DNA of 64,000 nt, taken from the NCBI GenBank assembly GCA_001803165.1, contig MHAZ01000001.1, forward strand, positions 235,837 to 299,836. The letters are read 5' to 3'. This DNA is from Stygiobacter sp. RIFOXYC2_FULL_38_25 (GTDB taxonomy: Bacteria; Bacteroidota; Ignavibacteria; Ignavibacteriales; Melioribacteraceae). Position numbers and translations under genes: made by a program. The notes under the pieces are model-generated. The model had not been told where the DNA came from. It ran no database searches and worked only from the letters and a program-made list of their open reading frames with translations. Positions 44,940 to 54,706 of the stretch are shown here, piece by piece; the stretch's first letter is position 1, and every line of letters begins with the position of its first letter.

Positions 44940-45398
44940 TTAGTTAACAGTATCGGAAGAGTATAAAAGAAATCTGCTGCCAGGTAAAAGTTCGCTGTCA
45001 AAATCTACCAATGACAAAAGTATAATCCAGTTGATTTCTTTTCTGGTTACTCTGAGATCGGGGAACAACGATATCTGGCTGAGAATTGCTTCTAAGTTTG
45101 ATGAATCAATAAGCCCAACATTCATAAGATGAAGCAGATAATTATAATTATCAAGTCCAATAAAATTGATTTCATCTTCGGAAAGAATTCTTGTACTCTT
45201 CTGTGCAAACGTGTCTTCAAACTTTTTAATATTTGTTTTTAGTAAAATCTTATCATAAACCAATGAGAATGCGGCGCTTAAGAGTTTCTCATCGAATTGC
45301 TTACTCTTAATCAAACCCTTACTAACTTCTTCTAAAGAAGTGTTGCGGCTAAGTCCTTCTAATATTTTAGCTAAAACATCAACAAGCTTAGAAGTCAT
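44940..45398 (-). CDS. Smg/DUF494 family protein
   Basis: This 152-residue protein resembles Smg (DUF494). It has an N-terminal helical part, the central SEDEINFIGLDNYNYLLHL, which corresponds to the EE-RG-LLFLE region, and the DLRVTRKEINWIILLSLVDF C-terminal motif. The function of the family is not established. Adjacency to topA supports the call. It overlaps ybeY by four bases. Confidence 0.8.
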   Translation of the reverse strand: MTSKLVDVLAKILEGLSRNTSLEEVSKGLIKSKQFDEKLLSAAFSLVYDKILLKTNIKKFEDTFAQKSTRILSEDEINFIGLDNYNYLLHLMNVGLIDSSNLEAILSQISLFPDLRVTRKEINWIILLSLVDFDSELLPGSRFLLYSSDTVN

Positions 45399-45838
45399 TT
45401 TTTAAGCAGTCCTTTTGCAAATCGTTTATACTTTTCAGTTAATTCGTCTTCAATTAGTTTCATTTTTCTTTTCTTTGATGCAATTGTATCATCATAACCT
45501 AACAAATGCAAGATACCGTGAATAATTAATCTTCCCAATTCATTATCGGCAGTAACGCCATACTTTTTAGAATTTTCGACAGCTTCCGGCACAGAAATAA
45601 AAATTTCGGCGTCAAATCTATTGTTTTCATCTGAATAATTAAAGGTTATTATGTCTGTAGGATGATGATGCTCTAAATGTGTCTTGTTGATCTCAACTAT
45701 AGTTTCAGTTCCAACAAAATTGAATTCAAGCGAATCAATTTCAAAATTCAGTTCATCCTTCAATTTTGATACGAGTGTATCAACACATTTTTTTTCGAGT
45801 CGAATTCCTTTCTCTGAAAACAATTTTACGTTTTTCAT
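45395..45838 (-). CDS. ybeY: endoribonuclease YbeY (16S rRNA maturation)
   Basis: This 147-residue zinc protein has the conserved motif HGILHLLGYDD. The first two zinc histidines are present, but the third, usual in GYDH, is Asp. A similar change is, as I recall, common in Bacteroidota YbeY. YbeY matures the 3' end of 16S rRNA and takes part in ribosome quality control. It overlaps both neighbours by four bases. Confidence 0.92.
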   Translation of the reverse strand: MKNVKLFSEKGIRLEKKCVDTLVSKLKDELNFEIDSLEFNFVGTETIVEINKTHLEHHHPTDIITFNYSDENNRFDAEIFISVPEAVENSKKYGVTADNELGRLIIHGILHLLGYDDTIASKKRKMKLIEDELTEKYKRFAKGLLKK

Positions 45839-46374
45839 TTAGGTTCCTTTTTATTCAGAAAATCAATCAGCGAATCCACTGTTGTTTCAGTGTATTTAAT
45901 ATAGCGGTTTGCTGATTTCTCAAACTCTTCCATTTCTTCTTCCGTAAGATCACGAACAATTTTTGCCGGAACGCCGGCTGCAAGTTTTCCGGTTGGAACA
46001 ATAAATCCCGGTCTAATTACCGCGCCAGCCGCCACCATTGCTTTCTCTTCGACCAAGGCACCGTCTAACACAACAGCATTCATTCCAATCAAACATAGGT
46101 CTTTTAATACACAGCCGTGAAGCGTTACACTATGCCCGATTGTTACTTTGTTCCCGATTACTAACGGAAATCTTTGGTTAGTTACATGAAGCATAGAACA
46201 ATCTTGTACGTTTGTCATCTCACCAATACGAATAAAATTAACATCGCCTCTTACTACTGTATTATACCAGACTGATGAATTCTTCCCTATTTCTACATCA
46301 CCAATAACTTTTGAGCCGGAAGCCAGAAACACAGATTCATCCAACTTTGGGAAAGTCCTTTCGTATGGAAACAT
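45835..46374 (-). CDS. gamma-class carbonic anhydrase family protein
   Basis: The protein is a left-handed beta-helix of hexapeptide repeats with the metal His residues in QDCSMLHVTN, IGHSVTLHGC and the nearby N/Q positions, as in YrdA/PaaY-like proteins. Starting at the ATG at 46374 gives 179 residues and the typical MFPYERTFPKLDESVF opening. A GTG at 46431, right after the ctpA stop, would add 19 residues. Carbonic anhydrase activity is not certain for this subgroup. Confidence 0.88.
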   Translation of the reverse strand: MFPYERTFPKLDESVFLASGSKVIGDVEIGKNSSVWYNTVVRGDVNFIRIGEMTNVQDCSMLHVTNQRFPLVIGNKVTIGHSVTLHGCVLKDLCLIGMNAVVLDGALVEEKAMVAAGAVIRPGFIVPTGKLAAGVPAKIVRDLTEEEMEEFEKSANRYIKYTETTVDSLIDFLNKKEPK

Positions 46375-46430
46375 TTTAACTTCACTTCCATAATTATTTG
46401 CAATTTTTATTTTGTCGGAAAATGTCTTCA

Positions 46431-48038
46431 CTATTTTGGTAAACCTTTCATCTTTGCCGCTTCTCCGAACAAGCTTATAGCTTTTTTGAATTGTCTGTCT
46501 TTAGACAATAAACTTAAATACCATCCATCATTCTTAAACAAATCGCGGGCAACAAAAGCTTTCAGTCTAATTCTAATAGCTTCTTTATCGGAAGCATAGC
46601 CCTTAGAATCAAATTTAACTTTCATTTTTGAAGCAAATTGTACAAACTGATTCATCTGCTGATCAGAAATATTAAACTCTGATTCAAATGTACTTATGTT
46701 GTTAGAGTATTTCTTTCTAAGAGAGGCACCATTCTTATCCATCCACTCTCTAATGAATTGATAGTAAACATTGTTCTTCCTCAGTTCAAAAGAATAATTA
46801 GAAATCTTTCCGGCATCAACAATGTAATCCGGTGTGATTCCACCACCACCATAAACAATTCTACCGCCATTAGTCTTGAATTTCGGCTTTGAAGAATCCT
46901 TTTCCGCGGTATGATCTAAATTGTTGCTGTCTGCTTCTTCTCTTCCTAGAACTTCTTCGTAATATTTTCTCTTGTCTTTATAGTTGCGCTGAATTTCTCT
47001 GCCACTTGGCGTGTAGTATTTGGCAATAGTAATGCGTACAGCTGAGCCGTCTGATAATTCAACCGGGCGCTGAACTAAACCTTTTCCAAAAGTTGTCTCA
47101 CCAACAATTAAACCTCTATCCCAATCTTGTATTGCGCCGCTAACAATTTCTGAAGCTGATGCAGTTCCACCGTTTACCAAAACGACAATCGGAAGTTTTT
47201 CATAAGGATAGGATTTACTTGCTCTTAATTCTTCGTTGAACCTTTCATTACGTGATTTTGTGTAAACAATCATTTTATCCTCGTTCAAGAAAAGATCTGC
47301 AATCATATAAGCTTGATTTAGATAACCGCCCGGGTTATTTCTTAAATCAAGAACAAGCTGTTTCATTCCTTGAGAAGATAGCTTTTTGAGCGCAGCTATA
47401 GTTTCTTCCGTAGTAGTTTCAGAAAACCGCGTTATGTTGATATAGCCGGTTTCCCTATCGGTCATAACTGCTGTATCAACAGAGTATAAATTAATTTTGT
47501 CGCGGATAACTTTATAATCTGAAACAGATTTATTTGAAGGGCGATAAATAGCAAGAATAACTTCTGTTCCCTTTTTGCCTCTTAGCTGTTTTATTACTTG
47601 GTCACTTTTCCACTTAACACAATCTTTGCCGTTAATCTTAACAATTCTGTCGCCGGAAATAATTCCAACAGCTTCACTCGGCCCGCTTGTAATTGGAGAA
47701 ACAACAGTAATCGTATCGTTCACAATCTGAAACTCAACGCCAATTCCTTCAAAGTTGCCCCGGAATTCTTCTTCAGATGCTTGCTGTTCCTTTACATCAA
47801 CGTAAGCAGTGTGCGGGTCTAAGTTTTCAAACATTCCTCTTATAGCGTCTTCAACAAGCTTTTCTGAGTTAACAGAATCAACGTAGTACTTCTCTGTAAA
47901 TTCAAGCACTTCAGAAAACTTCTGTGTTTGCTTCTGGTTCTCAGAGAATGCAATTAAGTTACTCAGCTTAATCCCGAAGTAGATTCCTACAATTAGAGTT
48001 AATACTAAGTAAGGAAGAATGCTTAAGAATTTTTTCAT
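46431..48038 (-). CDS. S41 family C-terminal processing peptidase
   Basis: This 535-residue CtpA/Prc-type protease has an N-terminal membrane anchor (about 7-25), a PDZ domain (about 95-180), and the catalytic core with the Ser in NGGTASASEIVSG and the Lys in FGKGLVQ. A C-terminal region of about 130 residues follows the core. It works in the periplasm on envelope protein C-termini. It lies next to lysS by one base. Confidence 0.93.
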   Translation of the reverse strand: MKKFLSILPYLVLTLIVGIYFGIKLSNLIAFSENQKQTQKFSEVLEFTEKYYVDSVNSEKLVEDAIRGMFENLDPHTAYVDVKEQQASEEEFRGNFEGIGVEFQIVNDTITVVSPITSGPSEAVGIISGDRIVKINGKDCVKWKSDQVIKQLRGKKGTEVILAIYRPSNKSVSDYKVIRDKINLYSVDTAVMTDRETGYINITRFSETTTEETIAALKKLSSQGMKQLVLDLRNNPGGYLNQAYMIADLFLNEDKMIVYTKSRNERFNEELRASKSYPYEKLPIVVLVNGGTASASEIVSGAIQDWDRGLIVGETTFGKGLVQRPVELSDGSAVRITIAKYYTPSGREIQRNYKDKRKYYEEVLGREEADSNNLDHTAEKDSSKPKFKTNGGRIVYGGGGITPDYIVDAGKISNYSFELRKNNVYYQFIREWMDKNGASLRKKYSNNISTFESEFNISDQQMNQFVQFASKMKVKFDSKGYASDKEAIRIRLKAFVARDLFKNDGWYLSLLSKDRQFKKAISLFGEAAKMKGLPK

Positions 48039-48039
48039 C

Positions 48040-49548
48040 TTATTTCAGCGGTCTCATTTGTGGAAAAAGAAGTACATCGCGTATTGAAGATTGATTTGTT
48101 AATAACATCACCAATCTATCAACACCAACACCGAGACCGGCGGTCGGCGGCATTCCATATTCAAGCGCGTGAACAAAATCATCATCAATTTGTTGAGCTT
48201 CATCATCGCCTTCTTCGCGCATTTTGTTTTGGTCTTCAAATCTATTTTTCTGATCAATCGGATCGTTAAGCTCACTGAATGCGTTGCAAATTTCTCTTCC
48301 TAAAACAAATCCTTCAAAGCGTTCTACCAAGCCTTCTCTTGTTCTATGTTTCTTTGCAAGTGGCGAAAGTTCAACCGGGTAATCTGTTACAAAAGTAGGC
48401 TGTATTAAACTTGCTTGAATAGTTGCTTCGAAAAGCAAATCAATTAACTTGCCTTTGCTTTCGCCACCTTCAAGATCAACATGTTTGCTCTTTAGAATTG
48501 TCTTTAACTCTTCAGTTGTAGCAGCCAACACATCAATTCCAACTTGGTTTTTCAATTCATCAACCATAGAGATTCTTTGCCAAGGCGGATTGAAGTTGAT
48601 CATGTTCCCTTCAATTTCGAACTCAGTTTTGCCAAATACTTTTTGTGCAAGATTAGCAACCATGTTCTCAACAAATTCCATCATCCAGAAATAATCTTTG
48701 TATGCCACGTATAACTCAAGCATTGTAAATTCCGGATTATGAGTTCTATCCATTCCTTCGTTGCGGAAGTCCTTTGAGATTTCATAAACGCCGTCAAATC
48801 CGCCAACAATCAATCTCTTCAAGTAAAGTTCATCAGCAATTCTTAAATACAAATCAACATCCAAAGCATTGTGATGAGTTACAAACGGTCTTGCAGAGGC
48901 TCCGCCGTACAATGGCTGAAGTATCGGAGTTTCAACTTCGAGCAATCTGTTTGCATCAAGGTATCTTCTAATCTCTGTTACAATTTTTGAACGTTGAACA
49001 AAGACTTCTTTCACTTCCGGATTAACAATTAAATCAACGTAACGCTGTCGGTAACGCAATTCTTTATCAGCAAACTGATCGAAAACAACTTTATTTCCGT
49101 TTTCATCAACTTGTTCTTTAGCAATAGGAATTGGGCGGATAGATTTCGACAATAGTTGAAATGATTTTGCGTGTACAGATGTTTCTCCGGTTTTTGTTTT
49201 GAAAACAAATCCAGCTACACCAATAATATCGCCGATATCAAGAAGTTTGAAAACATCATAGTATTCACCAACATCATCTTTCTTAATGTATATTTGAATT
49301 CTTCCATGATGATCTTGAACGTGAGCAAAAGAGGCTTTGCCCATTCTTCTAATTGCCATAATTCTTCCGGCAATCTTAACATCTTTATTCTCGTATTTAT
49401 CAAAATCGTCTTTTATTTCTTTCGAGTAAGAATCCACATCATAACTATATGCGAATGCCGGAATTCCTTTTTGATTAAGCTCATGTAATTCTTCAAACCG
49501 TCTCTGCATCAAAGCGTTTAAGTCTTGTTCCATGTTTACATTTTCCAA
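48040..49548 (-). CDS. lysS: lysyl-tRNA synthetase (class II)
   Basis: This 502-residue enzyme has the OB-fold anticodon domain (about 55-160) and a class II catalytic core with motif 2 ([18 protein letters not shown]) and motif 3 ([13 protein letters not shown]). Translation probably starts at the TTG at 49548, because AGGAGG lies at the ideal five-base distance. The ATG at 49533 would be 20 bases away. It charges tRNA-Lys. Confidence 0.97.
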   Translation of the reverse strand: MENVNMEQDLNALMQRRFEELHELNQKGIPAFAYSYDVDSYSKEIKDDFDKYENKDVKIAGRIMAIRRMGKASFAHVQDHHGRIQIYIKKDDVGEYYDVFKLLDIGDIIGVAGFVFKTKTGETSVHAKSFQLLSKSIRPIPIAKEQVDENGNKVVFDQFADKELRYRQRYVDLIVNPEVKEVFVQRSKIVTEIRRYLDANRLLEVETPILQPLYGGASARPFVTHHNALDVDLYLRIADELYLKRLIVGGFDGVYEISKDFRNEGMDRTHNPEFTMLELYVAYKDYFWMMEFVENMVANLAQKVFGKTEFEIEGNMINFNPPWQRISMVDELKNQVGIDVLAATTEELKTILKSKHVDLEGGESKGKLIDLLFEATIQASLIQPTFVTDYPVELSPLAKKHRTREGLVERFEGFVLGREICNAFSELNDPIDQKNRFEDQNKMREEGDDEAQQIDDDFVHALEYGMPPTAGLGVGVDRLVMLLTNQSSIRDVLLFPQMRPLK

Positions 49549-49575
49549 TTAAACCTCCTATTGGTATCGTGCGTT

Positions 49576-51090
49576 TTAGTTTCTATTAAAATTTATTAAC
49601 CGCTGGCAAACGCTATCATGAATATAATTAGCCAAAGCCGGCGGAGTTAAATAATTATTTACAATCATTGAAAACACAAGCGGCTCGCCGGAAGTTGTTC
49701 TTAAGTAACCGGAAAGTGCCGAAACAAATTCATTAAAGCCCGGTTTAGCATGAACATTTCCTTCCGCCACAGTTCGTTTCATTCTATCAGTCATTGTTCC
49801 ATCTATACCGGCAATGGGTAACGATTCATAATACTTTTCAAATTCTTCGTTCTTGTACATGTATGCAAGAAGATTAATAATCTGTCTTGGCGTAACCAAA
49901 TTAAGTCTCGAGAGACCGGAACCATCTGCCATTACCATACTCTCAGCATTGATTCCCATATCGTTAAAAAGATTTTTACAAGCTTTAACGCCGTTATCAA
50001 CAGTTCCTAAATCCTTTTCTTCCATACCAATCGTTTTTAAGATTTGCTCTGCGTAAAAATTGTTGCTGTTCTTATTCATCTCACGAATAATAAGTCTAAG
50101 CGGAACAGAATGATGTTTGAAAATCGGGATGAGATTATTCTGATCAACATTTTTACCGGCATCATCCAAACGGGCAACTTTGCCACGAATAATAATTCCG
50201 CGCTTCTCTAAGACTTCTCTTAAAACAGTAAGGAAATACATTGCCGGATTAGAAATAGAGACGTGCTCAATAATTGCCTTAGAACCTTTAGCAATTTGAC
50301 CGCTTGCGGTAATTAAATTGGTTCCACGTACTCGTGTAACTTTAACATCGGATTCAGCGTTTTCATCTGCTGTAATAACTTTTGGGATAATTGTTACAAA
50401 ATTTGTTTCCGGTACAACAGTTATTTTAGCCGGAAAATTTATTTCACTTGCCTCAATTCTAATCTCAGCAAGATTATCATCAAAACTTAACGCGCCGGAA
50501 GGAGCTGCAAACCAGCTTGATTCGTAATCCAATGACCAGCCTTTTCCAAAACCAACATTGTCGAAATATGAATCATCGCCAAAAATATCACCGGTGATTT
50601 CGTAAATGCCTTTGGCTTTAAGCGTATCAGCCCAATCCTCAAAAACTTTAGTAGCGCTGCCGCTAAAAAAAAGATTTGAAAATGTTGGATCGCCGGAACC
50701 TTGAATGACTAAATCGCCTTTAAGCGTTCCGCGCAGAAACTCTCCGTTGGCAAAGAAAGAAGTCTGATATTTGTAATTAGCGCCGAGAATTAAAAAAGCG
50801 GCTGCGCTCGTAAACAATTTCATATTGGACGCCGGAGTAAATAGCTTATCGGCGTTACGTCTGTAAATAACTTCTCCGGTTTTAAGCGATTTAACCATTA
50901 CTCCCCAAAATGCGTTGTTAAAACTCTGATCGCCAAAGAAATCATCTAACTGATCACGAAGTTCTGCAAGCTGATTAACAGTTGGCTGAGGCTTCTTTTC
51001 GCTAAGTGTATCCTTCTGCGCAACCTGAGCGATTGCCAAAGAAGCAGAAAAAAAGAGAATGAACAATATTTTAGTGTTTGTATTGAGCAT
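49576..51090 (-). CDS. dacB: D-alanyl-D-alanine carboxypeptidase, S13 family (PBP4-like)
   Basis: This protein of about 504 residues has a signal peptide (ILFILFFSASLAIA) and the serine penicillin-binding protein motifs S-x-x-K (SNMK) and S-x-N (SNN). The third motif is KPG (HAKPGF) rather than KTG. The large insert typical of class C PBP4 lies between motifs 1 and 2. It trims or cuts peptidoglycan in the periplasm. The ATG at 51090 is preferred to a GTG two codons earlier, and it overlaps the pseudouridine synthase gene. Confidence 0.9.
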   Translation of the reverse strand: MLNTNTKILFILFFSASLAIAQVAQKDTLSEKKPQPTVNQLAELRDQLDDFFGDQSFNNAFWGVMVKSLKTGEVIYRRNADKLFTPASNMKLFTSAAAFLILGANYKYQTSFFANGEFLRGTLKGDLVIQGSGDPTFSNLFFSGSATKVFEDWADTLKAKGIYEITGDIFGDDSYFDNVGFGKGWSLDYESSWFAAPSGALSFDDNLAEIRIEASEINFPAKITVVPETNFVTIIPKVITADENAESDVKVTRVRGTNLITASGQIAKGSKAIIEHVSISNPAMYFLTVLREVLEKRGIIIRGKVARLDDAGKNVDQNNLIPIFKHHSVPLRLIIREMNKNSNNFYAEQILKTIGMEEKDLGTVDNGVKACKNLFNDMGINAESMVMADGSGLSRLNLVTPRQIINLLAYMYKNEEFEKYYESLPIAGIDGTMTDRMKRTVAEGNVHAKPGFNEFVSALSGYLRTTSGEPLVFSMIVNNYLTPPALANYIHDSVCQRLINFNRN

Positions 51091-51784
51091 AAACACTTTT
51101 GATTTCTTGATCGGATAACTTTCTATAAGAACCTATCGGCATTCCTTTAGTATCGAAATGCGCGTAAGTTAATCTTTCCAATTTCTTCACTGTGTATCCA
51201 AGCGCTTCAAACATTCTTTTTACAAAGTGATTTCTACCTTCAACTGTTGTAACTACAAGTTTATCTTTATAATCTTTGTGAGCGTAGTAAATTTTCTCAA
51301 ACTTTCCTTTTCTGCCTTCCAAGGTAATCCCCTTAGTCAGCTTTGTTCTATGCTCATCCTCAATCGGTTTGTCCAACGCAACTTTATACTCTCTGGGAAT
51401 TTTATTGCTCGGATGCATTAGAAAGTTTGCAAAGTCACCATCATTGGTAAGCAACAGTACACCGGTAGTATCGTAATCCAATCTTCCAACGGGAAATATC
51501 TTTGTGTTGGTTTTTACTAAATCAACAACGGTCTTTCTTCCCTTTTCATCTTCGGTTGTTGTGATAAAGCCTTTTGGCTTGTTCAAGAGAAAGTAAACTT
51601 TCTTTTCCGGTTTTACTTTTTCCCCATCTACTTTTACAATATCCGTATCTGTATCAATTGAAGTTCCCAAGTCGAGGATAGTTCTACCATTAACATTAAC
51701 CCTTCCTTCTTTAATAAACTCTTCAGATTTTCTTCTGGATGCAACTCCCGATTCGGAGAGAAACCTATTCAGTCTTACTTTCAT
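51071..51784 (-). CDS. pseudouridine synthase, RsuA/RluB family
   Basis: This 237-residue protein has an N-terminal S4 RNA-binding domain (VRLNRFLSESGVASRRKSEE) and the catalytic motif GRLDYDTTGVLLLTNDG with the conserved Asp. The target is probably 23S rRNA (RluB-like), because scpB-rluB adjacency is common. It overlaps scpB by 20 bases and dacB by 20 bases. Confidence 0.93.
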   Translation of the reverse strand: MKVRLNRFLSESGVASRRKSEEFIKEGRVNVNGRTILDLGTSIDTDTDIVKVDGEKVKPEKKVYFLLNKPKGFITTTEDEKGRKTVVDLVKTNTKIFPVGRLDYDTTGVLLLTNDGDFANFLMHPSNKIPREYKVALDKPIEDEHRTKLTKGITLEGRKGKFEKIYYAHKDYKDKLVVTTVEGRNHFVKRMFEALGYTVKKLERLTYAHFDTKGMPIGSYRKLSDQEIKSVYAQYKH

Positions 51785-52538
51785 TTTCTAAATCCGTTCC
51801 TAATTCATTTTCTTCAAACGAGGTTATTTCTTCCTCTTCATTTTCAATTTCCGCATCATCAATTTCTTCTACTTCATCACCATCATCAGATGAATCGCCG
51901 GATATTTCTTTTTCGAGCAATGCTTCAGCTTCGGCTTGTTCTTCTAAGCCGCCCATCATAATTTTTCTTTTCTGCTCAAGGAAGTCTTCATCTTTCATTA
52001 TCTCTTCAATCTCGCGCGGCTTTGGCAAATCATTTACAGAGTGAAGACCAAAGTATTTCAAAAACTCATCTGTAGTAGCGTACAATAGCGGTCTGCCAAC
52101 GCTTTCAGCTCTGCCGGAAATTGTTACGAGATTCTTTTCGAGAAGAGTGTTCAATGTATAATCGGAATTCACCCCGCGAATCATTTCTAATTCCGGTTTT
52201 GTAAGCGGCTGCTTATAAGCGATAATAGCCAAAGTTTCCAGTGCGGCATTGCTCAATCTTCTTTTGCTTTTTTCAGTTGAAAGAAAACCAACATACTTTG
52301 CGTTGTTTGGTCGCGTAGCAAAAGAAAATCCGTGCGCAATTTTGAGAATTGTAAAAGCGCTTCCGCTTTCATCATACTTTTTGTTAAGTTCTTCAACGGC
52401 AGCGTCAATCTCGCCGGAGTCAACATCAGAGTCCGGTCCATCAATGCCTTTTATTGCGTTGATAATTTCTTGCGGAGTTATTGGCTCATCACTCGCAAAG
52501 ATGAGCGCTTCTATTACCGAGTTATAAATGTTATCCAT
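51765..52538 (-). CDS. scpB: segregation and condensation protein B
   Basis: This 257-residue kleisin-associated protein has two winged-helix domains. The signature LSNAALETLAIIAYKQPLTKPELEMIRGVNSD is clear. The C-terminus is a long, very acidic tail (about 205-257). With ScpA and SMC it forms the condensin complex. Gene order scpA-scpB-rluB is the usual one. Confidence 0.94.
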   Translation of the reverse strand: MDNIYNSVIEALIFASDEPITPQEIINAIKGIDGPDSDVDSGEIDAAVEELNKKYDESGSAFTILKIAHGFSFATRPNNAKYVGFLSTEKSKRRLSNAALETLAIIAYKQPLTKPELEMIRGVNSDYTLNTLLEKNLVTISGRAESVGRPLLYATTDEFLKYFGLHSVNDLPKPREIEEIMKDEDFLEQKRKIMMGGLEEQAEAEALLEKEISGDSSDDGDEVEEIDDAEIENEEEEITSFEENELGTDLENESKTE

Positions 52539-53250
52539 TTTCTGTCGCGTAAATTATGAAATCGTTTAATATACCGGATTCGCGCAAACCAATTCTTCCG
52601 TCTTTTACCATTTCCAGCATTGCAATAAATGTAACAACAATTTTAATTCTATCTCTCATATCAACCATTAATTCGAGGAAACTCATTTCCGGTTTTTCTT
52701 TTAGTTTTGATTCTACATACTCCATCTGCTCATCAATTGTAACATTCCATTTTTTAATTTGATGCACCGGTTCAGCCGGTTTGTCCATTAAAACTTTTTT
52801 GAAAGCTTTTATCAAATCGTAAATGGAAATGTTCTTAAGCAGAACTTCATAATCCGGCGGCGTTTCTTTTGCATCGGAATCGTAATTACCGCGATACATA
52901 TAGTTGCGCTGGTTCGCTTCCATGAAGGAAAGTTCTTCCGACATTTCTTTGTATCGCTTGTATTCCAATAATGCTTTAACAAGATCGGCACGCGGATCAA
53001 TCTCTTCACCTTTCTCATCAACTTCGCGCGGAAGAAGCATTCTCACTTTAATCTGCATCAGCGTGGCAGCCATAAGTATAAACTCGCCGGCTGAATCAAG
53101 ATCAAGTTGCTCTAATAAATGAAGATATTCGCTAAACTCTTTTGTAATGCGCGAAATCGGAATATCGTAGATGTCCAGCTCATCACGTTTGATGAAGAAT
53201 AAAAGAAGATCGAGCGGACCTTCGAAACTATTTAGATGAATTTTGTACAC
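52531..53250 (-). CDS. scpA: segregation and condensation protein A
   Basis: This 239-residue kleisin has the classic opening SFEGPLDLLLFFIKRDELDIYDIPI, the EFILMAATLMQIKVRMLLP helix and a C-terminal winged helix (TFIAMLEMVKDGRI). It bridges SMC heads. Translation starts at a GTG (53250), one base after the trpS stop, and the 3' end overlaps scpB by eight bases. Confidence 0.95.
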   Translation of the reverse strand: MYKIHLNSFEGPLDLLLFFIKRDELDIYDIPISRITKEFSEYLHLLEQLDLDSAGEFILMAATLMQIKVRMLLPREVDEKGEEIDPRADLVKALLEYKRYKEMSEELSFMEANQRNYMYRGNYDSDAKETPPDYEVLLKNISIYDLIKAFKKVLMDKPAEPVHQIKKWNVTIDEQMEYVESKLKEKPEMSFLELMVDMRDRIKIVVTFIAMLEMVKDGRIGLRESGILNDFIIYATENG

Positions 53251-53251
53251 G

Positions 53252-54232
53252 TCAACCTAACTTCATTTTCTCACGAACTTCGTTCATTGTAGCCTGAGCT
53301 ACTTTTCTTCCTTTGGCTTCGCCGTCGCTTAGGATCTGTTTTACTTCGCTCAAATTGGCTTCGTAATGTTTACGCTTATCAATTATTGGCGCCAACCACT
53401 CATTCATCTTAGCAGCACATTTCAGTTTGCAATCCACACAGCCAAGTGCACCGGATTTACAGTTAGCTTCTATCTCCGGAATTTCTCCACTGTTAAACTT
53501 TTTGTGATAAGTAAAAACTAAACATACTTCCGGTCTTCCCGGATCGTTTCTTCTAACTTTTTGCGGATCGGTAACAGCTTTGCGTAATTTCTGTTTTACT
53601 GTTTCTGCATCATCAGAAAGTAAAATTGTATTGCCAAGAGACTTACTCATCTTAGCATCGCCATCTAAACCTGGCAAGCGAGCAAATTTTGTAAGCAACG
53701 CATCCGGTTCTGGAAAAACATTTCCATATTGATTATTAAATCTTCTGGCAATCTCTCTTGTAATTTCTACGTGAGGTACTTGATCTTCACCCACCGGAAC
53801 TGCATCACCTTTATAAAGAAGAATATCCGCCGACTGTAGAACCGGATAACCGAGATGTCCATAAATTACATTTTCGATATTCAAATCTCGGACTTGCTCT
53901 TTTAGAGTTGGATTGCGCTCTAATCTTGCAGTAGTAATCAGCATCGAGAAAATTAGGAAAAGCTCTGTGTGCTCTTTTATCTGCGATTGGCGGAAAAATG
54001 GACTTTTCTCCGGATCGAGCCCGGCAGCAAGCCAATCAATCACCATATCTATTGAGTTTTGATAAATGTCTTCCGTTTCTAATCCGGTAGTTAAAACGTG
54101 GTAATCTGCAATTAGATGAAAGCTTTCATAATCGTTTTGAAGCTTAATCCAGTTTTCTAAAGCGCCAACATAATGACCGATGTGCAATTTGCCGGTCGGG
54201 CGCATTCCGCTTAGTATTCTTTTTTTTGGCAT
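53252..54232 (-). CDS. trpS: tryptophanyl-tRNA synthetase
   Basis: This 326-residue class I enzyme has GMRPTGKLHIGHYVGAL (HIGH motif) and KMSKS (in DAKMSKSLGNTI). A cysteine cluster (CKSGALGCVDCKLKC, about 266-280) matches the zinc/Fe-S-binding insertion seen in many anaerobe TrpRS proteins such as that of Thermotoga. It charges tRNA-Trp. Confidence 0.96.
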   Translation of the reverse strand: MPKKRILSGMRPTGKLHIGHYVGALENWIKLQNDYESFHLIADYHVLTTGLETEDIYQNSIDMVIDWLAAGLDPEKSPFFRQSQIKEHTELFLIFSMLITTARLERNPTLKEQVRDLNIENVIYGHLGYPVLQSADILLYKGDAVPVGEDQVPHVEITREIARRFNNQYGNVFPEPDALLTKFARLPGLDGDAKMSKSLGNTILLSDDAETVKQKLRKAVTDPQKVRRNDPGRPEVCLVFTYHKKFNSGEIPEIEANCKSGALGCVDCKLKCAAKMNEWLAPIIDKRKHYEANLSEVKQILSDGEAKGRKVAQATMNEVREKMKLG

Positions 54233-54280
54233 ATTCAGTTTTTTTAATGGGCTGTAAAAATAATAAAAATTAGTTCATTC

Positions 54281-54706
54281 TTAGGATTGAAATAGAAATG
54301 GTTTCCAGGTATCCTCAATCCTACCGGAGTTATTAGTCATGAAGTGGATATGATTCGGTGCGTAAGGTTTAGCGCGCAGTTTCATGTCAGCTTCATCCGG
54401 AGTTCTATCTCCTTTCCTATTATTGCACGGCAAACAAGCCGCAACAAGGTTTTCCCAGCTGTCATCTCCACCTTTCGATTTTGGCTTAATATGATCAATC
54501 GTCAGTGGTAAATCGCCTCTGCCGCAGTAATTACATTTGTGGTTGTCTCGCCGCAAAATGTTTCTGCGCGTCAGAATAATTCGTTTGTAAGGAACTTTAA
54601 TGTAATCACTCAACCTGATTACACTTGGCCACGGAAAAGTCATAGAAACAGTGTGTAGATTTTTCTTCTCATTCGGAGCTATTAATTCTGCTTTGCCAAG
54701 TATCAT
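54281..54706 (-). CDS. HNH endonuclease family protein
   Basis: This 141-residue protein has an HNH/McrA-like site: zinc cysteines in CNYCGRG and CLPCNNRKG, the catalytic DH in TIDHIKPKSKGG, and Asn in WENLVAAC. It is a compact stand-alone HNH protein of a type common in FCB genomes, where its DNA target and role are unknown. No restriction or phage genes are nearby. Confidence 0.85.
   Translation of the reverse strand: MILGKAELIAPNEKKNLHTVSMTFPWPSVIRLSDYIKVPYKRIILTRRNILRRDNHKCNYCGRGDLPLTIDHIKPKSKGGDDSWENLVAACLPCNNRKGDRTPDEADMKLRAKPYAPNHIHFMTNNSGRIEDTWKPFLFQS

Noticed and set aside
54281..54706. HNH protein as part of a restriction, phage or group II intron system
   Set aside because: No methyltransferase, terminase, reverse transcriptase or repeats lie nearby. 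It looks like the stand-alone HNH proteins common in this phylum.
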